Source: Pseudoflavonifractor_A sp022772585 (GTDB lineage Bacteria; Bacillota; Clostridia; Oscillospirales; Oscillospiraceae). From it: a stretch of 64,000 bases of DNA. A program made the position numbers and the translations under genes. Below the pieces are notes generated by a model. The model ran no database searches, was not told the origin of the DNA, and worked only from the letters and a program-made list of their open reading frames with translations. Location of the stretch: assembly GCF_052065415.1 (NCBI RefSeq), contig NZ_JBQHUB010000009.1:16523-80522 (forward strand), given 5' to 3'. This document shows, one piece after another, positions 35,456 to 43,600 of this stretch; the stretch's first letter is position 1; each line of letters opens with the position of its first letter.

Positions 35456-36670
35456 TCACTCCGCCGTCACCAGGCGGACCAGCACCTCCACCATCTTCTC
35501 CAACGCGAAGGTGGGGATATATTCATGGACGCCGTGGAAATTCACGCCGCCGGTGCACAGGTTGGGACAGGGCAGGCCCATGTAAGACAGCCGGGCGCCA
35601 TCGGTACCGCCCCGGATAGGCACCTCCAGCGCCGTGACGCCGCAGGCCTCCATGGCCGCCCGGGCCTTGTGGACCAGATACATATGGGGCTCGATCTTCT
35701 CCCGCATGTTGTAGTACTGGTCCCGCAGCTCCAGCTCCACCGTACCGGCGCCGTACACCCGGTTCAGGTAATCCGCCGTCCGCTCCATAAATGCCTTGCG
35801 CGCCTCGAACTTCTCCCGGTCATGGTCCCGGATGATGTAGCTCAACTCGGCAAGGGTCTCGTCGCCGGACATGTGCGCCAGGTGATAAAAACCCTCGTAC
35901 CCCTCGGTATGGGCCGGGGTCTCGGCGGGAGGCAGCATGGAGACGAACTCATGGGCGATGAGCAGGGCGTTTTTCATCTTGTTCTTGGCCGAACCGGGAT
36001 GGATGTTGACGCCGTGAATGCGGACCTTCGCCCCGGCGGCGTTGAAATTTTCATACTCCAGCTCACCCAGCTCCCCGCCGTCCACCGTGTAGGCCACCGC
36101 CGCGCCGAAGCCCTCCACGTCGAAATGGTCCGCCCCGGCGCCCACCTCCTCGTCAGGGGTGATCGCCACGGCAATGCGGCCGTGAGGGATCTCGGGATGG
36201 GCGGTCAGATACTCCACCGCCGTAAAGATTTCGGCCACGCCTGCCTTGTCGTCGGCCCCCAGCAGGGTGGTGCCGTCGGTAACGATCAGGTCCCGGCCCA
36301 CATACCGCTCCAGGCTTTCAAAGTCGGCGGCCTTCATGACGATATTCTTCTCCCGGTTGAGCACAATGTCCCCGCCCTGGTAATGGACGACCTGCGGCTT
36401 TATATTGGCGCCCGGCGCGTCCGGAGAGGTATCCATGTGGGCCACCAGCCCCATGCAGGGGACGCCCTCGCATCCCGGTGTGGCGGGCAGCCAGCCGTAG
36501 ACATATCCGTTCTCATCCATATGGGCATTCTGCAGTCCCATCTGGGACAGCTCGGCGGCCAGAGCCGCACCCAATACCTTCTGCTTTTCCGTGGTGGGGA
36601 CGGTGGTCCCGTTTTCATCCGATTGGGTATCATAGGATACGTAGTTCAGGAAACGATCCACAACGTTCAT
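35456..36670 (-). CDS. pepT: Peptidase T (aminotripeptidase)
   Basis: A 404-residue cytosolic M20 metallopeptidase that releases the N-terminal residue from tripeptides. Zinc ligands and catalytic residues are seen in V-A-H-M-D-T-S-P-D (H78, D80), L-G-A-D-D-K-A-G, P-D-E-E-V-G and H-P-G-S-A-K-N-K-M, with the late R-G-G-T-D-G-A-R-L-S loop. Length and order are as in the PepT family. It is a single gene with a terminator shared with the convergent protease gene. Confidence 0.96.
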   Translation of the reverse strand: MNVVDRFLNYVSYDTQSDENGTTVPTTEKQKVLGAALAAELSQMGLQNAHMDENGYVYGWLPATPGCEGVPCMGLVAHMDTSPDAPGANIKPQVVHYQGGDIVLNREKNIVMKAADFESLERYVGRDLIVTDGTTLLGADDKAGVAEIFTAVEYLTAHPEIPHGRIAVAITPDEEVGAGADHFDVEGFGAAVAYTVDGGELGELEYENFNAAGAKVRIHGVNIHPGSAKNKMKNALLIAHEFVSMLPPAETPAHTEGYEGFYHLAHMSGDETLAELSYIIRDHDREKFEARKAFMERTADYLNRVYGAGTVELELRDQYYNMREKIEPHMYLVHKARAAMEACGVTALEVPIRGGTDGARLSYMGLPCPNLCTGGVNFHGVHEYIPTFALEKMVEVLVRLVTAE

Positions 36671-36725
36671 CGCTCCGCACTTCCTTTCCGGGCCGATTCA
36701 CAACAGATGTACACCCGCTTGTCTA

Positions 36726-36754
36726 TTGACGGGACCGTTTCTTCCCGTTAAACT
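36726..36754 (+). promoter_or_regulatory. Promoter of the alpha/beta hydrolase gene
   Basis: TTGACG at 36726-36731 and TAAACT at 36749-36754 with a 17-base spacer. Confidence 0.5.
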
Positions 36755-36819
36755 AAACTTAAGCACATCTGCACGGCTTTTGATATGCCCTATTGTAACA
36801 CAATGGAAGTGATATTGCT

Positions 36820-37755
36820 ATGACAACCTTGCGGGAGTTCACGTTTCCCTCCAGCGACGGGGTCCATCAGGTCCACGCCGCGGAGTGGATGCCGGAGAAA
36901 GCGCCCAGGGCGGTAGTCCAGCTGGTCCACGGTATTTCGGAATACAGCGGCCGGTACGACGCCTTCGCCCGCTTTCTCAATTATCATGGTTTCGCCGTCT
37001 GCGGCCACGACCACCTGGGCCATGGCCGCACCGTTTCCGGGCCCGGGGAATTCGGCTTTCTGGGCCAGCGGGACGGATGGGATCATCTGACCCTGGATGT
37101 CCGGGCCCTGCGGGAATTGGAGGGTGCGCGTTTTCCCGGCATTCCCTATTTTATTCTGGGCCATTCCATGGGCTCCTTCGTCACCCGCACGTATCTCATC
37201 CGCTGGCCCGGCACGGTGGATGGCGCCATCCTCTCCGGCACCGGGCAGGAACCGCCCCTGCTGGTGGGCTTCGCCAAGCTGGCCTGCTCGGTGCTCTGCG
37301 CTCTGCGGGGACCCAACTCCCGCAGCCGCTTCATCACCTCCCTCTCTCTGGGGGCCTACAACCGTCAGTTCCGGCCCAACCGGACGCCCAACGACTGGAT
37401 CAGCCGCGACCAGGCCATAGTGGATGCCTACAACGCCGATCCCCTGTGTCAATTTGTCCCCACTGTGGGCATGTTCCGGGACATGATGCAGGGTCTCCGG
37501 TTCATCTCCGACCGGGCTAACCTGTCCCGGATGGATCCCAACACCCCTGTCTACCTGTTCTCCGGCGACCGGGACCCGGTGGGAAGCTGCGGCCGCGGAG
37601 TGGAAAAGGTGGCCGGCTTTTTCCGGGAGGCCGGCACCACAGACCTCACTGTGAAGCTCTACCCCGGCGGGCGGCATGAGATGCTCAACGAGGTGGAGCG
37701 GGAGCAGGTCTTTGCCGATGTGCTCTCCTGGCTGGAGGGACACATGCCCCGCTGA
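36820..37755 (+). CDS. Alpha/beta hydrolase (monoacylglycerol lipase-like)
   Basis: A 311-residue serine hydrolase. The nucleophile elbow is G-H-S-M-G-S near residue 113, the oxyanion strand is Q-L-V-H-G-I-S-E-Y, D-H-L-G-H-G is the typical monoacylglycerol lipase motif, and the acid and histidine are in F-S-G-D-R-D-P and G-G-R-H-E. No signal peptide is present, so it acts in the cytoplasm or at the inner face of the membrane. Substrate could be monoacylglycerols or lysophospholipids; the sequence does not decide. Confidence 0.88.
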   Translation: MTTLREFTFPSSDGVHQVHAAEWMPEKAPRAVVQLVHGISEYSGRYDAFARFLNYHGFAVCGHDHLGHGRTVSGPGEFGFLGQRDGWDHLTLDVRALRELEGARFPGIPYFILGHSMGSFVTRTYLIRWPGTVDGAILSGTGQEPPLLVGFAKLACSVLCALRGPNSRSRFITSLSLGAYNRQFRPNRTPNDWISRDQAIVDAYNADPLCQFVPTVGMFRDMMQGLRFISDRANLSRMDPNTPVYLFSGDRDPVGSCGRGVEKVAGFFREAGTTDLTVKLYPGGRHEMLNEVEREQVFADVLSWLEGHMPR

Positions 37756-37850
37756 GCGCAGACTACCCATAAAACAGGATCTTGTTGTATATTGTTCGGG
37801 GAAGTTGGCTATGCTATCCTCAGAATCCGATTTTGAGGAGGTCTCCTGAT

Positions 37851-38063
37851 ATGATCATCGACAAGATCGCCCTGGTTCTGGCCATCATCGGCGGCATCAA
37901 CTGGGGCAGTATCGGCGTATTCGGCTTCGACTTCGTGGCCTTCCTGTTCGGCGGCCCCACCGCAGCCTTCAGCCGGATCGTCTACGCCCTGGTGGGCATC
38001 TCCGCCCTGTGGTGCATTTCCCTTCTGTTTCGGGACACCGCAGCCGCGGGGGAACACACCTGA
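37851..38063 (+). CDS. DUF378 small membrane protein
   Basis: A 70-residue protein with two membrane helices joined by a short loop. The N-terminal K-I-A-L-V-L-A-I-I-G-G-I-N-W-G-S-I-G is the hallmark of DUF378 (YuzA-like) proteins, and F-D-F-V-A-F-L-F-G and the second helix I-V-Y-A-L-V-G-I-S-A-L-W also match. Function unknown. GAGGAGG is 10 bases before the ATG. Confidence 0.88.
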   Translation: MIIDKIALVLAIIGGINWGSIGVFGFDFVAFLFGGPTAAFSRIVYALVGISALWCISLLFRDTAAAGEHT

Positions 38064-38092
38064 AGCCCATTTTCTGTGGATATCTGTAAAAA

Positions 38093-38120
38093 GGCGGGGA
38101 CCGGCGTCCCCGTCTTTTGC
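38093..38120 (+). terminator. Terminator of the DUF378 gene
   Basis: CGGGGAC at 38095-38101 pairs with GTCCCCG at 38106-38112, followed by TCTTTTGC. Confidence 0.6.
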
Positions 38121-38146
38121 TGTCTCCGGAGCAAAAAAGCGCTCTC

Positions 38147-38175
38147 TTGACACTCCGGCCACGCCGGGGTATACT
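38147..38175 (+). promoter_or_regulatory. Promoter of the copper chaperone gene
   Basis: TTGACA at 38147-38152 and TATACT at 38170-38175 with a 17-base spacer. Confidence 0.75.
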
Positions 38176-38187
38176 TTTACTGCAGAA

Positions 38188-38207
38188 ATAAACCCCCCGG
38201 GGGTATT
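38188..38207 (+). promoter_or_regulatory. CsoR/copper-type operator palindrome
   Basis: A GC-rich palindrome, ACCCCCCGGGGGT with flanking ATAA/TATT, lies 12 bp after the -10 box of the chaperone promoter. It resembles the operators of the copper-sensing repressor CsoR in Firmicutes. Binding there would block transcription until Cu(I) is present. Assignment is by similarity only; no csoR gene is in the window. Confidence 0.55.
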
Positions 38208-38242
38208 TTCTCAAAGAAAAGAATTGATAAGGAGCGTCTGTT

Positions 38243-38554
38243 ATGACGAAAAAACTGATCATCGAGGGCATGATGTGCTCTCACTGCACCGGCCGGGTAC
38301 AGAAGGCCCTTTCCGCCCTTGATGGCGTCTCCGCCGTGGAGATGGATCTGGAAGAAAAGTCCGCCGACGTCACCCTCTCCGCCGACGTGTCCGACGACGT
38401 GCTCACCGCCGCCGTCACCAGGGCCGGGTACAAGGTCCTGTCCTGCGCCGGCGCCGGTGTACCCCCCAACCCGCGGCCGCCCGCGGGCGCCCCCGCTTTT
38501 TGCGCCCCTGGTGGTATCATTCTCCCCTTTCTGATTGACTTTTTTCCCGGATGA
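38243..38554 (+). CDS. Heavy-metal-associated domain protein (CopZ-like copper chaperone)
   Basis: Residues 1-68 are a complete HMA domain with the metal ligands C12 and C15 in G-M-M-C-S-H-C-T-G-R-V and the later A-G-Y-K-V motif. It would bind Cu(I) and pass it to an exporter. The remaining 35 residues, rich in proline and glycine with two more cysteines, are not part of the usual 68-75 residue CopZ and may be an artefact of a lost stop codon or a tail of unknown use. The promoter carries a CsoR-like palindrome. No CopA ATPase is adjacent. Confidence 0.82.
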   Translation: MTKKLIIEGMMCSHCTGRVQKALSALDGVSAVEMDLEEKSADVTLSADVSDDVLTAAVTRAGYKVLSCAGAGVPPNPRPPAGAPAFCAPGGIILPFLIDFFPG

Positions 38555-38607
38555 TACTATACTATTTTTAAGGATATCAAAAAATTTTTTTGAAAGAGGT
38601 GCGCATC

Positions 38608-39960
38608 ATGTCCTCTCTGCTCATCCGGAACGCCCGCTATGTTGTCTCCTGCGACGACAATGATACCCTCTACGAGCGCTGCAACATTCTCATCCGCGAC
38701 AATGTCATCGCCTGCATCGGACCCGACCTGTTTCCGGCTGACGAGGTCATCGACGCCTCCTCCATGGTGGTCTATCCCGGCCTCATCAACACCCACCACC
38801 ATCTTTATCAGATCTTCTCCCGCAACCTGCCTGAAGTACAGAAAATGGAGCTCTTCCCCTGGCTCACCGCCCTCTATGAGGTGTGGAAGGGGCTGGACGA
38901 GGAGGCGGTAGAGTGCTCCTCCCTCACCGGCCTGGGAGAGATGCTCAAGACCGGCACCACCACCTGCTTTGACCATCACTACGTATTCCCCCGGGACGGC
39001 GGCGACCTGATCTCCGCCCAGTTCCGTGCGGCGGAGCAGGTGGGAATGCGTTTTGTGGCCTCCCGGGGCTCCATGGACCTGTCCAAAAAGGACGGCGGCC
39101 TGCCTCCCGACAGCGTGGTGCAGACCATCGACGCCATTCTGGCCGACTCGGAGCGGCTGGTCCGTACCTGGCACGACCCCTCTCCCCTGTCCATGCGCCA
39201 GGTGGTCCTTGCCCCCTGCTCCCCCTTCTCGGTCACCGGCGACCTGATGCGGGAGAGCGCCAGGCTGGCCCGCAGCCTGGGGGTCCGGCTCCACACCCAC
39301 GTGGCCGAAACCCGGGACGAGGAGCGCTTCACCGTGGAGAAGTTCGGCATGCGGCCGGTAGCCTACATGCAGTCCCTGGGCTGGACGGGCGAGGACGTGT
39401 GGTACGCCCACGGCATCCACTTCAACGACGACGAGCTGCGCATTCTGGCCGAGACGGCCACCGGCGTGGCCCACTGTCCGGCCTCCAATATGAAGCTCGC
39501 CTCCGGCGTGTGCCGGGTACCTGACATGCTGCGTCTGGGGGTCCTCGTGGGCCTGGCGGTGGACGGTTCGGCCTCCAACGACGGCTCCAGCCTGCTGGAG
39601 GAGATGCGGGTGTGCTACCTGCTCCACCGGCTCACCTCCAGCGCCGCCGCCCCCACCGGCTACGACGTGCTCAAGCTGGCCACCCGGGGCTCCGCCCGGC
39701 TGCTGGGCCGGGACGATATCGGCCAGCTGGCTCCCGGCAAGGCCGCCGACCTCTTCCTCATTGATCTCAACCGGCTCTCCCTGGTGGGCGCCCAGTTCGA
39801 TCCCCGCTCCATGCTGGCCACCGTGGGCTTCAAGGGGGATGTGGACTACACCATCGTCAACGGCGTCCCCGTGGTCCGGCAGGGCCGGCTGACCGCCGTG
39901 GACGAGGACGAGATCGTCTCCCGCTCCAACGCCGTGGTCCGCCGTTACCTGAACCGCTAG
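38608..39960 (+). CDS. 8-oxoguanine deaminase (amidohydrolase)
   Basis: A 450-residue amidohydrolase of the TrzN/AtzA-like branch. It has the metal motif N-T-H-H-H-L-Y (H63-H65), H-T-H-V-A-E-T, Y-A-H-G-I-H-F, and A-V-D-G-S-A-S-N-D at the late aspartate; the V-Y-P-G-L-I-N-T-H-H-H-L-Y-Q and F-D-H-H-Y-V-F-P combination matches 8-oxoguanine deaminases, which convert the oxidised base to urate. The ATG at 38608 follows GAAAGAGGTG by 6 bases; an earlier TTG at 38590 is inside that site. Related deaminases act on other purines or triazines, so the substrate is probable, not proven. It fits with xpt and the nucleoside importer in the same region. Confidence 0.82.
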   Translation: MSSLLIRNARYVVSCDDNDTLYERCNILIRDNVIACIGPDLFPADEVIDASSMVVYPGLINTHHHLYQIFSRNLPEVQKMELFPWLTALYEVWKGLDEEAVECSSLTGLGEMLKTGTTTCFDHHYVFPRDGGDLISAQFRAAEQVGMRFVASRGSMDLSKKDGGLPPDSVVQTIDAILADSERLVRTWHDPSPLSMRQVVLAPCSPFSVTGDLMRESARLARSLGVRLHTHVAETRDEERFTVEKFGMRPVAYMQSLGWTGEDVWYAHGIHFNDDELRILAETATGVAHCPASNMKLASGVCRVPDMLRLGVLVGLAVDGSASNDGSSLLEEMRVCYLLHRLTSSAAAPTGYDVLKLATRGSARLLGRDDIGQLAPGKAADLFLIDLNRLSLVGAQFDPRSMLATVGFKGDVDYTIVNGVPVVRQGRLTAVDEDEIVSRSNAVVRRYLNR

Positions 39961-39970
39961 ATCCTTCCCG

Positions 39971-40009
39971 CACCGCCCGTTTTTCTTGGAAAACGGGCGG
40001 TGTTTTTGT
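39971..40009 (+). terminator. Terminator of the deaminase gene
   Basis: CACCGCCCGTTTT pairs with AAAACGGGCGGTG and is followed by TTTTTGTC. Confidence 0.88.
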
Positions 40010-40021
40010 CTAAATTGTATC

Positions 40022-40049
40022 TTGTATTGTAAGGGTACTGTGCTAGAAT
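40022..40049 (+). promoter_or_regulatory. Promoter of the MATE transporter gene
   Basis: TTGTAT at 40022-40027 and TAGAAT at 40044-40049 with a 16-base spacer, about 25 bp before the ATG region. Confidence 0.5.
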
Positions 40050-40081
40050 AATGATCTATTGACAGCTCTGGAGGAATATTC

Positions 40082-41440
40082 ATGGAGGAGACCGCACAGC
40101 TCAAGCCCCTTTTTACCCGTGAAGCCCTGGTCCGGCTCATCATTCCCCTGGTGGTGGAACAGTTTCTGCTGATGAGCGTGGGCATGATGGACACCGTCAT
40201 GGTCACTTCCGCCGGACAGGCCGCCGTTTCCGGCGTCTCCCTGGTGGATAACATGAATCTGCTCATCATCATGATTTTTTCCGCCCTGTCCACCGGCGGC
40301 GCCGTGGTCTGCTCCCAGTATCTGGGCCGGCAGGAGGTGGAAAACGCCCGCACCGCCGCCAAGCAGCTGCTCTATGTGGTATTCTCCCTGGCCACTGTGC
40401 TGATGGTGCTGGCGCTGGTGTTCCGGCGGCACCTTCTCTCCCTGCTCTTCGGCCAGATCGAGCCCGACGTGATGGACAGCGCCCTGATGTATTTTCTGGC
40501 CACCTCCCTGGCCTACCCCTTCATCTCCCTTTACAACGCCGGTGCGGCTCTCTTCCGTTCCATGGGCAACAGCAAAGTGTCCATGTTCAATTCCCTGATC
40601 GTGAACATCGTCAACGTAGTGGTCAACGCCGTGCTTATCTACGGCTTCGGGATGGGAGCCTTGGGCGCGGGCATCGGCACCTTGGTCTCCCGCATCGTCG
40701 CCGCCGTTATCATCCTCTGTCTCCTTCAGCACCACAACAACGTGCTCCGCGTGGAGGGACTCCTTCAGCTCCGGTTCCGGCGGGACATGGTCAGGCGTAT
40801 CCTCACCATCGGCATCCCCAACGGGCTGGAAAACGGCCTTTTTCAGGCAGGCAAGCTGGTGGTGCTCAGCCTTATTACCCTGTTCGGCACTGACGCCGTA
40901 GCCGCCAACGCCATCGCCAACAGCATCGCCAGCGTTGTCAATGTGCCGGGCCAGGCCATCGGCCTGGCCATGATCACAGTGGTGGGGCAGTGCATGGGCG
41001 CCCGGCGGCCCGACCAGGCGGTGCACTACGCCAAGCGGCTGGTGGGGCTGGTCTACCTCTCGCTGGGCAGCCTGTCCCTGCTCATGTTTTTCTTTGCCGC
41101 CCCCCTGTGTTCCATCTTCCAGCTCACTCCCAGGGCTGCCGCCATGGCTGCCGAGGTGCTGCGCTGGTGCGCCGTGTTCAACTGTCTGGTCTGGCCCCTC
41201 TCCTTCACTCTGCCCAATGCCCTCCGGGCCGCGGGAGATGCCGTGTTCACCATGGCGGTGTCTCTGGCGTCCATGTTTCTGTTCCGGGTGTGCTTCAGCT
41301 ATGTGCTCTCCTGCTCCTGGGGCATGGATCTGGGGCTTCTTGGGGTGTGGATCGCCATGATCATCGACTGGTGGGTCCGGGCGCTCTTCTTCGTCCTCCG
41401 CTTTGCCCGGGGCAAATGGAAACAGATCAATCTGATCTGA
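40082..41440 (+). CDS. MATE family efflux transporter
   Basis: A 452-residue protein with twelve membrane segments in two similar halves, the MATE/DinF layout. Typical pieces are L-I-I-P-L-V-V-E-Q-F-L-L, V-D-N-M-N-L-L-I, C-S-Q-Y-L-G-R near residue 85, and in the second half I-P-N-G-L-E-N-G and G-Q-C-M-G-A. It would exchange sodium or protons for drugs or metabolites. GGAGG precedes the ATG by 8 bases. Substrate unknown. Confidence 0.93.
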   Translation: MEETAQLKPLFTREALVRLIIPLVVEQFLLMSVGMMDTVMVTSAGQAAVSGVSLVDNMNLLIIMIFSALSTGGAVVCSQYLGRQEVENARTAAKQLLYVVFSLATVLMVLALVFRRHLLSLLFGQIEPDVMDSALMYFLATSLAYPFISLYNAGAALFRSMGNSKVSMFNSLIVNIVNVVVNAVLIYGFGMGALGAGIGTLVSRIVAAVIILCLLQHHNNVLRVEGLLQLRFRRDMVRRILTIGIPNGLENGLFQAGKLVVLSLITLFGTDAVAANAIANSIASVVNVPGQAIGLAMITVVGQCMGARRPDQAVHYAKRLVGLVYLSLGSLSLLMFFFAAPLCSIFQLTPRAAAMAAEVLRWCAVFNCLVWPLSFTLPNALRAAGDAVFTMAVSLASMFLFRVCFSYVLSCSWGMDLGLLGVWIAMIIDWWVRALFFVLRFARGKWKQINLI

Positions 41441-41451
41441 GTATAAGAAAC

Positions 41452-41487
41452 AAAAAGTTGGGTACCGATACGGTACCCAACTTTTTT
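41452..41487. terminator. Bidirectional terminator between MATE and nucleoside ABC genes
   Basis: AAAAAGTTGGGTACC and its complement form a 15-bp stem over five bases with T-runs both ways. Confidence 0.9.
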
Positions 41488-41507
41488 GCATTTACCCGTC
41501 GGGGAAC

Positions 41508-42449
41508 TCAGCGCTGTCCCTTATCGTAGGGGATACCCTCTGCCTTGGGGGCACGGGACTTCTTGGAGGTGAAGGCCAGGACCACCAGCGAGATGATATA
41601 GGGCAGCATGTTGTACACGGAGCTGGGGATGTTCAGCGCGGCCAGGAAGGAGAATGCGCTGTACACGTTGGACAAGGCCCGGAACAGGCCGAAGAGCAGG
41701 GCCGCCAGGGCAATACGGGTGGGCTTCCACTGGCCGAAGATCATGACGGCCAGTGCCAGAAAGCCGAAACCGGCCACGCCGTTTTCAAACTTCCACTCGC
41801 TGACGCCGGCGGTGATATATACGATACCGCCCAGTCCGCCCAGCACGCCGGAGATGAGGACGCCTGCGTAGCGCATCTTATACACATTGATACCCACCGA
41901 GTCGGCCGCCTGGGGATGCTCGCCGCAGGCGCACAGCCGCAGGCCGAAACGGGTCTTGTAGAGCACGATATAGGAGATCACCAGCGCGATGACGGCCAAC
42001 AGCATGAACCAGTTGAACTCAAAGCCGTTGATATTCACCAGGAAGGCCTTTTTCGCGTCGATATACTGGATGGTGGAGGACACGTTGTCCACATTCTCCG
42101 CCGTGTTCATGGCCTTGACAAACACGGTGGCGGCGGCGGTACCCAGCAGGTTCATGGCGGTGCCCACCAGGGTCTGGTCCGCCTTGAAGTTGACGGCGGC
42201 CACCGCCAGCAGAAGGGAGTAGACCATGCCCAGCAGGATGGCCGCCAGCACGGTGAGGAGCAGCGTCACAGGTGCAGAGGAGCCGGCGGGCAGGAACTTC
42301 ATCATCAGCGCGCCGCCCAGGGCGCCCATGACCATGATGCCCTCCAGTCCGATGTTGATGACGCCGGAGTGCTCAGAGAAGCAGCCGCCCAGAGCCACCA
42401 GCATCAGGACGGAGGCAAAAATCAGCGTATACTGGATCAGCAGCAACAT
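41508..42449 (-). CDS. Nucleoside ABC transporter permease (NupQ-like)
   Basis: A 313-residue permease of the BPD_transp_2 (branched-chain/nucleoside) class with eight or nine membrane segments. S-G-V-I-N-I-G-L-E-G-I-M-V-M-G near residue 30 and the cytoplasmic coupling loop G-L-R-L-C-A-C-G-E-H-P-Q-A-A-D are diagnostic. It is the last gene of the ATPase-permease-permease operon and overlaps the previous permease by 1-3 bp (TAATG). A longer open frame to 42560 lies inside the previous gene and is not used. It forms the channel with the other permease for nucleosides brought by the BMP lipoprotein. Confidence 0.9.
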   Translation of the reverse strand: MLLLIQYTLIFASVLMLVALGGCFSEHSGVINIGLEGIMVMGALGGALMMKFLPAGSSAPVTLLLTVLAAILLGMVYSLLLAVAAVNFKADQTLVGTAMNLLGTAAATVFVKAMNTAENVDNVSSTIQYIDAKKAFLVNINGFEFNWFMLLAVIALVISYIVLYKTRFGLRLCACGEHPQAADSVGINVYKMRYAGVLISGVLGGLGGIVYITAGVSEWKFENGVAGFGFLALAVMIFGQWKPTRIALAALLFGLFRALSNVYSAFSFLAALNIPSSVYNMLPYIISLVVLAFTSKKSRAPKAEGIPYDKGQR

Positions 42450-43597
42450 TACTGATCGCCTCCTTTCCCGGCATCTCCGGCCGCCGGTGTTTTGGTCCGC
42501 TCTTCCTTCTTCGCTGCGTGCGCGTCCATGAAGTTCTTGATAAACAGCACGAAACCGCACAGGTAGATAATGAGCGCGGAGATCAGATCGGCAATCTGCG
42601 CGGAATACATGGTCTTATCCACATACGCGCCGCCGTTGGTGATATGCTGGATGAAATAGGAGGAAAAGATCGCCGCGATGGGGTTGAGTCCGCCCAGGAA
42701 GGCAGCGGCAATGCCGTTGAAGCCCATGGCGGGCACCGAGGACTGGGTGCACTGCCACTGCTCGAAGCCGGTGAGGAAGAACAGGGCCGCACCCATGCCG
42801 GCCAGACCGCCGGCAATGGCCATGGTGAGGATGATATTGTTCTTCTCCTTCATACCGCAGTACTTGGCGGCGAAGCGGTTGTAGCCGGTGGCTTTGAGCT
42901 CATAGCCCAGCCTGGTCTTTTCCAGCACCACCCACACCAGAATGGCCACCAGGATGGCCAGCGGGATGGCAATGGTCACGTACTGGTTCTTGGTGAAAAA
43001 CTGGTCCAGCCCGGCGTTGGGCAGGATGGCGCTCTTGTTGGTGCTGGCCAAGGTCATGGTATAGGGGCTGGCCGTCTCCTTCACCTGGGTGAGCAGCATG
43101 TTCACGGCATACAGGCTGATCCAGTTGAGCATGATGCAGGAGATGACCTCGTTGACATTGCAGTAGGCCTTGAGCACGCCGGAGATGCAGCCCAGCAGGG
43201 CGCCGGCCACAATGGCCGCGACGAGGCACACATACCAGGGCATATTCAGGGCCAGGGCGCAGTACAGGCTGGCGCCGGCACCCACCACATACTGGCCCGC
43301 CGCGCCGATATTGAACAGGCCCACCTTATAGGCAAACAGGATGGACAGGGAACACATCAGCAGAGGCGCCGTCTTGACCAGGGTATTGCCCAGATATTTC
43401 AGCTGGGCGGGACGGCTGGGGTAGGTAAGGAAGTTCTTGACAATGGTAGTGATAGCCTCCCATGCGCCGGCGGGATTGATGATCAGCAGCACCACATAGC
43501 CGATGAGCAGTCCCATCAGGATACACAGCAGGGATGCCACCAGAGACTGCACGCTTTTGTTTTTCCAGAGGGAGCGGGCCCTCTTTTCCTGTTTCAT
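42449..43597 (-). CDS. Nucleoside ABC transporter permease (NupP-like)
   Basis: A 382-residue permease of the same class with a longer N-terminus. It has G-L-F-N-I-G-A-A-G-Q-Y-V-V-G-A near residue 95, the coupling loop G-Y-E-L-K-A-T-G-Y-N-R-F-A-A-K near 230, and a basic, charged C-terminal tail. It starts 3 bp after the ATPase stop and ends overlapping the next permease start. Heterodimer partner of NupQ-like protein. Confidence 0.9.
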   Translation of the reverse strand: MKQEKRARSLWKNKSVQSLVASLLCILMGLLIGYVVLLIINPAGAWEAITTIVKNFLTYPSRPAQLKYLGNTLVKTAPLLMCSLSILFAYKVGLFNIGAAGQYVVGAGASLYCALALNMPWYVCLVAAIVAGALLGCISGVLKAYCNVNEVISCIMLNWISLYAVNMLLTQVKETASPYTMTLASTNKSAILPNAGLDQFFTKNQYVTIAIPLAILVAILVWVVLEKTRLGYELKATGYNRFAAKYCGMKEKNNIILTMAIAGGLAGMGAALFFLTGFEQWQCTQSSVPAMGFNGIAAAFLGGLNPIAAIFSSYFIQHITNGGAYVDKTMYSAQIADLISALIIYLCGFVLFIKNFMDAHAAKKEERTKTPAAGDAGKGGDQ

Positions 43598-43600
43598 CTC

